8,495 bases of DNA from Candidatus Geothermarchaeota archaeon (GCA_015522055.1 WAMZ01000123.1:1-8495), one strand, 5' to 3'; positions 1-6,469 are shown, numbered from the stretch's first letter. Numbers and translations are program-made. Notes: generated from the sequence alone by a model not told the origin.

Positions 1-53
1 AAATATAAGCATAGATTTATATATTTCGTTGCTTTTAAGTTATTGAATTTTAC

Positions 54-67
54 AAAAAGATTTAAAT
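54..67 (+). promoter_or_regulatory. Archaeal BRE/TATA promoter of the solute-binding protein gene
   Basis: A purine-rich AAAAAGA (54-60, BRE-like) is followed by TTTAAAT (61-67, TATA box). The TATA centre lies 30 bp before the ATG at 94, so with the usual archaeal spacing of about 25-27 bp the transcript would start within a few bases of the ATG. No Shine-Dalgarno sequence is present, which fits leaderless translation. A second AT-rich stretch at 16-26 (TTTATATATTT) could serve a divergent gene outside the window. Confidence 0.6.
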
Positions 68-93
68 CACAGTGATAGTATATACATTAATTT

Positions 94-2406
94 ATGGCGT
101 ATAAGCCTAGTCCAGCTTTAAAAGTCGTTCCTGTGGTGGTTATAGCGCTATTCTTGGTTAGCCTTCTGCCAGCTTTACCCGCAGCTAGTGCACAGTATCA
201 GAAGCAGTACGAGAAGCTGGTATTCACTGTGTTGACACCCTCGTATGATCCAATTAGGGTAAGGATCGGTGACCTACTTGGTGAATGGGGTAAACAGATA
301 GGCATTAAGATTATTAATAAGCCCGTCGATTTCAGTACGGAGGTTGACTTGGTATTCGATAAGTTTGACTTCGATATGTATATAATCGGCTGGGGAATGT
401 CGATAATGCCTTGGTACTACTATAGGTATGTATCTTGGGAGTATTATCCAGGCGGTATGAATCCGGAGGGCTTCTCAAACGCCACCTTTGATGAGCTGTA
501 TAATCAGTCTATTAAGACCATTGATCCTGAGCAGAGGAGGCAGTTAATATTCAAGATGCAAGAGATCCTGGCTCAGGAGCTGCCTATCGTAGGGCTCTAC
601 ATGAGGGATATGGTCGAAGCTGGCCGCGCTGAGATCATGGGTTGGAGGACTGGTGTTTGGGGTATCCACTGGTTCTTTACTGCTCAAGAGGCCTATTTCG
701 CCGATAAGCCAGAGGGTGGTGGAACATTCAAGGCGCCATTGATGGATGACATGAGGAAGGAGAATATTGTTGATTTCGGTGGTACGACTTGGGATGACTA
801 CCCACTCAGCTTAATATATGAGTATTTATTCGTTATGGATGAGCATTATGAGCCGATTCCATGGCTCGTTGAGAATTACACGGTCTCTCCAGATGGTAGG
901 GTCTATACTCTATATTTGAGGCAGAATGTTACTTGGCATGATGGTGTTCCATTTACTGCTGAGGATGTTAAGTTTACTATCGAGTATATGAAGGAGAATC
1001 ATGCGCCATGGTGGTGGAACGCCGTTAAGGATGTAGAGTCTGTTGAGGTTCTCGATACATATACGGTTAGGATTACTTTGAAGGATACTGATGTTTGGTA
1101 TACTAGGAAGCTAGCCGAGATGCTTCCGATGATACCTAAGCATCTATGGGAGAATGTCCAGTGGAATACAACTAATCCACCTATGATTGGAACCGGTCCA
1201 TATATGTGGGTGGAGCACGTCCCCGGAGAGTATGTGAAGCTGAAGAAGAATCCAAACTACTGGAGGAAGGGGTATCCAAAGTTTGATGAGATTATATTCC
1301 CAATTATCACGAATCCATCGGCGATGCTTCTCTCCTTGAAGAAGGGAGAGATTCACTACATGACTTGGTATGTGCCACCTGCATCTATCAGGGATGTGGC
1401 TGCTGACCCCAACTTGAGGCTGTTCTCGACTCCGTCACCATCGTTCTATTACTTGGGCTTCAACTTGAAGAGGTATCCATTGAGTGAGAAGGTGGTGCGT
1501 AAGGCAATTGCAATGATTATCGATAAGGACAAGATAGTTAATGAGCTGCTGCTTGGTTGGGGTCGGCCTGCGGATTGGTATTGTGCACCTAACTACGAGT
1601 ATTGGTGGAACCCAGACGCAAATACAAGTATCTATGTGAATGTCGATGAGGCCAATAGAATATTGGATGAGGCAGGTTTCATCGATATAGATGGAGACGG
1701 CATTAGGGAGGTGCCTCTGACCTTCACTCCGTCATTGAGTGTATCACTGAATAAGAATGCATTTATGTTCGGTGAGACGATAGAGGTAAGTGGTTTCCTG
1801 AAGACTGAGGATGGGCAGCCACTGGCGAATAGGAGCGTATCTATCAGTATTAAGGATCCGTTAGGTAGGGATCTGGCTACTGCAACTGTAGTAACTGGCT
1901 CTGACGGCAGCTTCTCATATAGCTATACCATACCGGAGAACGCTCCGACGGGTAGCTACTCGATCGTGGTCAAGGCTTATGGAACGACTAAGACCGAGAT
2001 AGTTAATGTTGGCCCACTTGAGTATATACTCGATGTATCTACAGACGCTGAGGAGTATATGCCGGGTGATACCGTATCTATATCCGGTTCTCTCAAGACG
2101 GCCCTTAATGAGCCATTAGCGGGTGAGAAGGTCGATATTACTCTATACGACCCGTATGGTAAGACGATATACTCGACTAGTGTAACCACCGGTTCTGACG
2201 GCAGCTTCTCGACTCAGTTTGCCGTTCCAAGTAATGCTACGGAGGGCCTCTATAAGGTCATCGTTAGGGCTAAGGGTGTCGCGCAATCCTCTAGCTTCGC
2301 AGTTATAATTCCACCAACCCCATGGTATGTTGAGCAGGCGCCAATGCTGGCTCTCGTGGTGATACTTGCAATTATAGTGGTTGTCCTGTATCTCAAACGG
2401 AGATAG
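94..2406 (+). CDS. Circularly permuted, membrane-anchored ABC solute-binding protein (family 5)
   Basis: Extracellular receptor of the SBP family 5 (DppA/OppA type; peptides, nickel or oligosaccharides), 770 residues. A Sec signal peptide (hydrophobic 11-30, cleavage after A31-S-A33) is followed at residues 41-190 by what is normally the C-terminal family segment: the LTPSYDP strand, helix to QIGIKI, VDFS, FDMYIIGW, SNATFDELY, DPEQRR, ILAQELP. The normally N-terminal segment comes next, at 208-542: GGGT start, IPWLVENYTVSPDG, LRQNVTWHDGVPFTAEDVKF, LPMIPKHLW, MIGTGPY, KKNPNYW, then VRKAIAMIIDKDKIV and LDEAGFIDIDGDGIREVPL, exactly where the displaced segment should continue. Two related Ig-like domains (about 547-640 and 645-738) and a transmembrane helix (749-767) ending KRR form a stalk and anchor. 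Several N-x-S/T sequons suit a glycosylated surface protein. No permease or ATPase genes adjoin it, so the substrate is unknown. Family membership is certain; the permutation is read from motif order. Confidence 0.93.
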   Translation: MAYKPSPALKVVPVVVIALFLVSLLPALPAASAQYQKQYEKLVFTVLTPSYDPIRVRIGDLLGEWGKQIGIKIINKPVDFSTEVDLVFDKFDFDMYIIGWGMSIMPWYYYRYVSWEYYPGGMNPEGFSNATFDELYNQSIKTIDPEQRRQLIFKMQEILAQELPIVGLYMRDMVEAGRAEIMGWRTGVWGIHWFFTAQEAYFADKPEGGGTFKAPLMDDMRKENIVDFGGTTWDDYPLSLIYEYLFVMDEHYEPIPWLVENYTVSPDGRVYTLYLRQNVTWHDGVPFTAEDVKFTIEYMKENHAPWWWNAVKDVESVEVLDTYTVRITLKDTDVWYTRKLAEMLPMIPKHLWENVQWNTTNPPMIGTGPYMWVEHVPGEYVKLKKNPNYWRKGYPKFDEIIFPIITNPSAMLLSLKKGEIHYMTWYVPPASIRDVAADPNLRLFSTPSPSFYYLGFNLKRYPLSEKVVRKAIAMIIDKDKIVNELLLGWGRPADWYCAPNYEYWWNPDANTSIYVNVDEANRILDEAGFIDIDGDGIREVPLTFTPSLSVSLNKNAFMFGETIEVSGFLKTEDGQPLANRSVSISIKDPLGRDLATATVVTGSDGSFSYSYTIPENAPTGSYSIVVKAYGTTKTEIVNVGPLEYILDVSTDAEEYMPGDTVSISGSLKTALNEPLAGEKVDITLYDPYGKTIYSTSVTTGSDGSFSTQFAVPSNATEGLYKVIVRAKGVAQSSSFAVIIPPTPWYVEQAPMLALVVILAIIVVVLYLKRR
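1738..2307 (+). repeat. Tandem Ig-like domain repeat within the binding-protein gene
   Basis: Residues about 547-640 and 645-738 of the encoded protein are two copies of one beta-sandwich module. Both contain the pattern G-[ED]-T-[IV]-x-[VI]-S-G-x-L-K-T, then P-L-A, then D-P-x-G, then T-G-S-D-G-S-F-S and a final Y-x-[IV]-V-[VK]-A. At DNA level TCTGACGGCAGCTTCTC is identical at 1900-1916 and 2194-2210, which is 294 bp or 98 codons apart. This suggests internal duplication. The modules resemble MG2/Ig-like spacer domains of archaeal surface proteins and probably hold the binding module away from the membrane. Confidence 0.8.
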
Positions 2407-2428
2407 TGTTTATACCCCAAATCCAAAC

Positions 2429-2446
2429 TTTTTATCTTTTTACTTT
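2429..2446 (+). terminator. T-rich archaeal terminator after the binding-protein gene
   Basis: Two T5 runs (2429-2433 and 2437-2441) followed by TTT (2444-2446) begin 23 bases after the stop codon. Such pyrimidine T-runs terminate archaeal RNA polymerase without a hairpin. The position implies that the binding-protein gene is monocistronic and separate from the transsulfuration operon. Confidence 0.6.
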
Positions 2447-2460
2447 CGGGTTCCCCGGGT

Positions 2461-2537
2461 AGGTATATACTATAGGTATACCTGTTATCTCATAGTTATT
2501 ACGGGTTTATATTTTGATTAATCTATAACATAGTTAT
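2461..2537 (+). promoter_or_regulatory. Promoter and candidate operator of the transsulfuration operon
   Basis: TTTATATTTT (2506-2515) is the best TATA candidate and would start transcription near 2536-2540, about 35 bases before the ATG at 2572. Around it are a perfect palindrome AGGTATACCT (2474-2483), preceded by a second AGGTATA (2461-2467), and a 9-base direct repeat CATAGTTAT at 2491-2499 and 2529-2537 that brackets the TATA box. These could be regulator sites controlling the sulfur operon, but no regulator is identified. The TATA call is moderate and the operator call weak. Confidence 0.4.
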
Positions 2538-2571
2538 AATTACCATTAGTCGAGGTGTTGGCTGTGCCGGA

Positions 2572-3741
2572 ATGTTGACACCCAACTCGAAAAATGTTTA
2601 TGAGGATGTACTTGGTTTGATCGGCAATACTCCTTTAGTTAGGCTTAAGAGGATAGAAGGCTTCTTTAATTTGGGCGTAAAAGTTTATGCAAAGCTAGAG
2701 TTCCTTAATCCCGGGGGGAGCGTTAAGGATAGGATTGGTCTCTATATGCTGAACCATGCCCTCGAGGAGGGATTGGTTGTTCCTGGGGCCGTCATTATTG
2801 AGCCGACGTCGGGAAATACTGGTATCGGTTTGGCGTTGGTCTCTAAGGTCTATGGATTTAGGAATGTGTTTACTATGCCTCGTAAGATGAGTCTAGAGAA
2901 GGAGCTTATACTACGTGCCTACGGTGGTCATGTGATTAGAACGCCTACTGAGGTTCCGCCTGAACACCCTCTCTCGTACTATAAGGTTTCTGAGGCGCTC
3001 CGTAATTATATATGGTCCTTGAACCGTCAGGTAGATGATTATGAGTTGACCGATATCGTGGAAATGGTTCAGAAAATGGTTGATGAGGAGGATGTGGAAA
3101 GTTTACGGAGATACTTGGAGTTGGAGGTCGAGCCTAATCCTTATGCATACATACCTAATCAATATTTCAATAAATATAATCCTATGGCTCACTATGAGAC
3201 TACTGGTCCAGAGATTTGGAGGCAGTTGGATGGGGCTGTGGATATATTTGTTGCTGGAATTGGGACTGGGGGGACGATTACGGGTGTAGCTAAATTCCTT
3301 AAAGAGAGAAAGCCCGAGGTCGTAGTGGTTGGTGTTGATCCGGAGGGCAGTGTCTATCATCATCTTAAGGAGGGTTTGTCGTTAGATCGAGCATTGAAAT
3401 ATGTATCTACATATAAGGTGGAGGGAATTGGTGAGGATCTTCTTCCGGAGACGGTTGACTTGGACTTGATTGATGAGATTGTTGTGGTGGATGACCAGCA
3501 TTCATTTGCTATGGCTAGGCTTCTATCGCGGCTCGAGGGCTTGCTTGTTGGTGGGTCATCAGGCTCTGCATTGTACGGTGCAATAAAATACGTCAAGAGT
3601 ATGGGTGTTAGAGATGTGAATCTTGTGGTTATCTTTCCGGATACAGGCCGGAATTACCTCACAAAGTTTTTTGATGATGAGTGGATGTTGAAGAATGGAT
3701 TTGAGGTTGATGATGAGGTTGTATTGGGTGATTTGAGGTGA
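2572..3741 (+). CDS. Cystathionine beta-synthase-like PLP enzyme (cysteine synthase family)
   Basis: Fold-type II PLP enzyme, 389 residues, predicted to condense homocysteine with serine (or an activated serine) to cystathionine, or to make cysteine from sulfide. Seen: GNTPLV (18-23), NPGGSVKDR with PLP lysine K52, the substrate loop PTSGNTG (78-84), phosphate cradle GTGGT (231-235), GVDPEGS (254-260), EGIGEDLLP (284-292), GGSSGS (327-332) and PDTGRNYLTKFFDDEWM (356-372). The last three match the catalytic core of eukaryotic cystathionine beta-synthase better than CysK. The regulatory CBS-domain pair and the haem region are absent. About 40 mostly acidic, helical residues (about 149-188) are inserted before the QYFNKYNPMAHYETT segment. 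The ATG at 2572 is the only good start: no in-frame ATG, GTG or TTG lies close upstream, and the GAGGTG at 2552 is too far for a normal ribosome site. The stop overlaps the next start by 4 bases. CysK-type sulfhydrylase activity is the main alternative. Confidence 0.9.
   Translation: MLTPNSKNVYEDVLGLIGNTPLVRLKRIEGFFNLGVKVYAKLEFLNPGGSVKDRIGLYMLNHALEEGLVVPGAVIIEPTSGNTGIGLALVSKVYGFRNVFTMPRKMSLEKELILRAYGGHVIRTPTEVPPEHPLSYYKVSEALRNYIWSLNRQVDDYELTDIVEMVQKMVDEEDVESLRRYLELEVEPNPYAYIPNQYFNKYNPMAHYETTGPEIWRQLDGAVDIFVAGIGTGGTITGVAKFLKERKPEVVVVGVDPEGSVYHHLKEGLSLDRALKYVSTYKVEGIGEDLLPETVDLDLIDEIVVVDDQHSFAMARLLSRLEGLLVGGSSGSALYGAIKYVKSMGVRDVNLVVIFPDTGRNYLTKFFDDEWMLKNGFEVDDEVVLGDLR
3726..3732 (+). promoter_or_regulatory. 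Shine-Dalgarno site for the gamma-lyase gene
   Basis: GGGTGAT lies five bases before the GTG at 3738, inside the end of the upstream gene. It matches the archaeal 16S 3' tail complement (GGAGGTGAT) and fixes the non-ATG start, which overlaps the upstream stop as GTGA. Confidence 0.7.
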
Positions 3742-4901
3742 AGGGGTTTACTACGAAGGCAATTCATGTTGGTAGGGATCTGTTTAGAAAGTGGTTTGGT
3801 GACGTGGTTGAGCCGATTCATTTATCTACTACATTTGCAAAGGAGCGGCTAGAGGATGTGGAAAAAGGTTATGTATATTCTAGGACGGGGAACCCCACTA
3901 GGGAAGTCTTGGAGAAGCGGTTGGCGGCCTTGGAGAATGGTAGGTATGCATTGGCATTCTCATCGGGTATGGCTGCAGAGACGAGTATAATTCTGTCTCT
4001 CTTGGGTAAGGGAGATCATATAATCGCCTTTGATGACTTATATGGTGGGACTAAAAGGCTTTTTAACAAGGTTATGGAGAGATTCGGTATCGAGGTTTCG
4101 TATGTGGATTTGAGGTTTACGGAGGCTTTGGAAGAGGCGTTTCAGGATAATACTAGGCTAGTGTGGGTCGAGACTCCCACCAACCCATTGATGAAGTTGG
4201 CTGATATAAGGGCTATATCTGATATAGCTCATGCCCATGATACGTTGGTTGTGGTGGACAATACCTTTGCTTCACCATATTTTCAGAGGCCTCTGGAGCT
4301 GGGTGCGGATATAGTTGTGCATAGTGTAACCAAATATATCGCTGGGCACTCGGATGTGGTTGGTGGGGCTGTAGTCACCAATGACGAAAAGTTATATAAG
4401 AGGCTCAAGTTCCATCAAAATGCTCTCGGCGCTATCTTATCTCCATTCGATTCTTGGCTCGTTCTAAGGGGAGTTAAAACCCTATCTCTTCGAATGGAGC
4501 GCCATCAATATAATGCGATGAATATTGCCAGGTATCTGGAGTCTCATGATATGGTGGATAGGGTTTATTATCCGGGGTTGGAGAGCCACCCTCAGCATGA
4601 GCTGGCTAAGAGGCAGATGTATGGATATGGAGGCATGCTGAGTTTCGAGATAAGGGGCGGGCTTAGGGAGGCGAAGAGGTTTGTAGAGTCGCTAGAGATA
4701 TTTTCTCTTGCTGAGAGTCTCGGTGGAGTTGAGTCGCTCATAGAGATTCCGGCCCTAATGACTCATGCCTCGATTAGTAGAGATGAGCGACTTAAGATAG
4801 GGTTAAGGGACAGCTTGATCCGCGTGTCGGTAGGTATAGAGGATCTTGATGATTTAATAAACGATTTGGAACGTGGCTTTGAGGTGATATCAAGTGATTG
4901 A
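3738..4901 (+). CDS. Cystathionine gamma-lyase / gamma-synthase family PLP enzyme
   Basis: Fold-type I PLP enzyme of the Cys/Met metabolism family, 387 residues, the normal length. Next to a cystathionine beta-synthase-like gene it probably cleaves cystathionine to cysteine, ammonia and 2-oxobutyrate, the second step of reverse transsulfuration. Seen: YSRTGNPTR (47-55, phosphate contact from the neighbouring subunit), SSGMAA (75-80), D100-L-Y102-GG with the ring-stacking tyrosine, ETPTNP (145-150), VVDNTFASP (172-180) with the PLP-binding aspartate, HSVTKYIAGHSD with Schiff-base lysine K199, and SLGGVESLIEIPALMTH (327-343), which resembles gamma-lyases. Gamma-synthase and methionine gamma-lyase share all of these, so the reaction direction is inferred from context. 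Translation starts at GTG with a strong site at 3726-3732. It overlaps the upstream gene by 4 bases and the downstream gene by 8. Confidence 0.92.
   Translation: MKGFTTKAIHVGRDLFRKWFGDVVEPIHLSTTFAKERLEDVEKGYVYSRTGNPTREVLEKRLAALENGRYALAFSSGMAAETSIILSLLGKGDHIIAFDDLYGGTKRLFNKVMERFGIEVSYVDLRFTEALEEAFQDNTRLVWVETPTNPLMKLADIRAISDIAHAHDTLVVVDNTFASPYFQRPLELGADIVVHSVTKYIAGHSDVVGGAVVTNDEKLYKRLKFHQNALGAILSPFDSWLVLRGVKTLSLRMERHQYNAMNIARYLESHDMVDRVYYPGLESHPQHELAKRQMYGYGGMLSFEIRGGLREAKRFVESLEIFSLAESLGGVESLIEIPALMTHASISRDERLKIGLRDSLIRVSVGIEDLDDLINDLERGFEVISSD
4881..4888 (+). promoter_or_regulatory. Shine-Dalgarno site for the operon methyltransferase
   Basis: GAGGTGAT is an eight-base match to the complement of the archaeal 16S 3' end, five bases before the GTG at 4894. 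It lies inside the last codons of the gamma-lyase gene and supports the GTG start with an 8-base gene overlap, so translation is probably coupled. Confidence 0.8.
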
Positions 4902-5637
4902 CGTTGATCAAGTTAGGGTCCTACTGAAAGAGCTCGGGTATACTGAAGAAGATATTGCGATACTTATTGAACAAGTGGAACATTTCGATGGGGAAGCCCG
5001 GGAGAGAGACGCTATCGTAGAGGAATATCTTGGTAAAGAGTGCATAGAAAGGATAGTGGGCGAGATCATCGCCCCCATAAATTCTCGGTTTAGGGTCAAG
5101 GGGGAGTTGTTTGTCTTGGATGTCGGTGCTGGTTCGGGGACTTTCACCTCGAGAGTTAGGGACATGCTTACTGGTATGGGTTTCAATCCATATGTATATG
5201 GGTTGGACATATCGCCTGGAATGTTGGATGCCCTTTCTAGAAAGGGAATTGTTGCAGTGTGGGGTGTAGCGGATAGAATCAAGGAGAGTATCCGACTCAA
5301 TTCAAGGTATCTTGGTTTGGATGTTCCCGATAGATTTGATGTAGTTATGTCTACCTTAGCGTTTCACCATTTCCCCGACCCCCTAAGTGTTTTAAGGAGC
5401 ATCCATAGTGTTTTGAGGATCGATGGTGTCGCTGTGATCATTGGGGTTCTGCGTCACGGTTATGAGGCTCTAAGGGATGAGCTTAAAGATGTTCATCTCG
5501 GTTTCAGTGTTGATGAGTTTTCCTCCTATGCCCGAGAGGTCTTTCCTTTGGTTGATGTCGAGGTTTTGGATGGTGTCTATTGCCGGGTTTCTGGCTATGA
5601 GGTTGGCCTCTTTAAAGCTGTGTTGAGAACCATATAG
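4894..5637 (+). CDS. Class I SAM-dependent methyltransferase, third gene of the transsulfuration operon
   Basis: Soluble Rossmann-fold methyltransferase, 247 residues; the substrate is not recognisable. Residues 1-65 form a helical, acidic N-terminal cap. Motif I is VLDVGAGSG (74-82) and the acidic residue binding the SAM ribose is D105 in YGLDIS. The motif IV region reads FDVVMSTLAFHHFPDP (148-163), followed by VLRSIHSVLRIDGVAVI, the UbiE-like arrangement. The C-terminal part (about 213-245) ends in a beta-rich GYEVGLFKAVL. The gene overlaps the gamma-lyase gene by 8 bases with a strong ribosome site, so it is co-transcribed. In Bacillus subtilis a methyltransferase gene (yrrT) likewise accompanies mccA and mccB. 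SAM use yields S-adenosylhomocysteine and then homocysteine, the substrate of the first operon enzyme, which could explain the linkage. It ends 6 bases from the convergent stop of the next gene. Confidence 0.85.
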   Translation: MIDVDQVRVLLKELGYTEEDIAILIEQVEHFDGEARERDAIVEEYLGKECIERIVGEIIAPINSRFRVKGELFVLDVGAGSGTFTSRVRDMLTGMGFNPYVYGLDISPGMLDALSRKGIVAVWGVADRIKESIRLNSRYLGLDVPDRFDVVMSTLAFHHFPDPLSVLRSIHSVLRIDGVAVIIGVLRHGYEALRDELKDVHLGFSVDEFSSYAREVFPLVDVEVLDGVYCRVSGYEVGLFKAVLRTI

Positions 5638-5643
5638 CATCGC

Positions 5644-6135
5644 TTATTCACCTCTGAATAGCAATAGTATATAATATGTTAATCCGATTGAGCCTAGAAG
5701 TAGGCATGATTGATATATTAGGATTGTTAGCCCCGGGTTATAGAGTGGGTTTACGCCAAATGGATAGAAGGGTTTAATGTCACTATATAGTGGTGTGTCT
5801 AGAAGTATATGTGATACGGTGCCTAGTGCTCCCGCCACTAGGTAGGTTTTTAGACTGAGTTGGTTTCTGGTTTCGAGTTTCAATGGGAGCCATAATATCC
5901 TTAGGAATCTTTCCAGTTTGTATAATATGTACCCGGTAGCTAGACCTATGGCGAGGCTGGCTATGAGTGTATGGGCATATCCGTGTAGGGGGTAAGGGAG
6001 CCCATATACTAGTACTAGTAGTGGTTCTACATCCAATATTATGCTCCCTATGAGTAGGGTGGGTGCGTGTAATCTATTTCTCAGTAGAAGTCCTATTACG
6101 AGTAACGGGCCTAGGTGGAAGGGTGTGAACGGCAT
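5644..6135 (-). CDS. YdjM-like membrane-bound metal-dependent hydrolase family protein
   Basis: Integral membrane protein of 163 residues that resembles the YdjM family (LexA-regulated inner-membrane, putative metal-dependent hydrolases). It opens with the typical PFTPFHLGP (2-10). The conserved polar residues are spread over the hydrophobic segments: H7, D35 in SIILDVEP, H51 and H55 in PLHGYAHT, and H109 and D113 in SHILLD, with D119, all plausible metal ligands. About five membrane helices can be drawn (8-20, 25-45, 53-72, 97-115, 134-160). The family's substrate and reaction are not established, so only the family is named. It is transcribed toward the transsulfuration operon, stop codons 6 bases apart, with no clear terminator between. 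The ATG at 6133-6135 lies about 33 bp from the TATA element at 6162-6172, giving a very short leader. Confidence 0.75.
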   Translation of the reverse strand: MPFTPFHLGPLLVIGLLLRNRLHAPTLLIGSIILDVEPLLVLVYGLPYPLHGYAHTLIASLAIGLATGYILYKLERFLRILWLPLKLETRNQLSLKTYLVAGALGTVSHILLDTPLYSDIKPFYPFGVNPLYNPGLTILIYQSCLLLGSIGLTYYILLLFRGE

Positions 6136-6161
6136 GAGCCTAACCTTTTCTCCAGAAAACC

Positions 6162-6172
6162 AAAATATATTT
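6162..6172. promoter_or_regulatory. Palindromic TATA element, probable bidirectional promoter
   Basis: AAAATATATTT contains the perfect palindrome AAATATATTT (6163-6172). Its centre is about 33 bp from the ATG of the minus-strand YdjM-like gene (6135) and about 33 bp from the plus-strand ATG at 6201, the distance expected for a TATA box driving a leader of 5-8 bases on either side. A second AT stretch at 6184-6192 (TATATTTAA) is too close to 6201 to serve it. Confidence 0.5.
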
Positions 6173-6200
6173 GCTAAGATTACTATATTTAATTCTTTAG

Positions 6201-6441
6201 ATGAAGAATAGTTTGTTTTCCCCTCTCTATCTAGCTTTTGCTATTGGGGCCGTATCTCTTATGCATTTCCGCTGGAGTGAACGTTTCTGTGCTGGTGGTG
6301 GGCGGCTATGCCCTATTTAGTTTATTTGGCCCCCGTGCTACTGATGTTCTAGACGTATATAATGTTTTGGATAGGTTGGCGGTAACTATGGTGCTGAATA
6401 TCTATGTTAATGTAGGTATTGCATTTATGATTAGGGAGTAG
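6201..6441 (+). pseudogene. Small membrane protein gene with an apparent frameshift
   Basis: Not recognised. From the ATG at 6201 one frame reads MKNSLFSPLYLAFAIGAVSLM and then loses its hydrophobic character and stops near 6320. A second frame, open from 6235, carries ISAGVNVSVLVVGGYALFSLF, a polar stretch around DVLDVYNVLDRL, and LAVTMVLNIYVNVGIAFMI, and ends in a TAG at 6439-6441. Joining them needs one base skipped or removed, most naturally between about 6240 and 6270, and 6201-6441 is 241 bases, exactly one more than a multiple of three. The joined product would be about 79 residues with two or three membrane segments. The ATG at 6201 is well placed for the TATA at 6162-6172. The alternative intact reading starts at TTG 6238 (67 residues) but has no ribosome site. 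It may be a decayed gene, a sequencing error or programmed frameshifting. It converges with the next gene, ends 28 bases apart. Confidence 0.5.
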
Positions 6442-6469
6442 TCTGGGTAGGAACGGGAAGTCAAGAACC

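Noticed and set aside
2572..3741. O-phosphoserine sulfhydrylase of the Aeropyrum type, which has a similar length
   Set aside because: That enzyme has a long N-terminal extension before the PLP lysine. Here the lysine is at residue 52 and the downstream motifs match cystathionine beta-synthase; the similar length comes from the internal insert.
4908..5300. A 130-codon open frame on the minus strand opposite the operon methyltransferase
   Set aside because: It is antisense to motif I and the SAM site of a convincing gene, and its composition is dominated by serine and threonine, as expected of a shadow frame.
6008..6019. Perfect 12-bp palindrome ACTAGTACTAGT
   Set aside because: It lies inside the YdjM-like gene and is explained by a run of CTA and GTA codons for Leu-Val-Leu-Val, so no separate role is needed.
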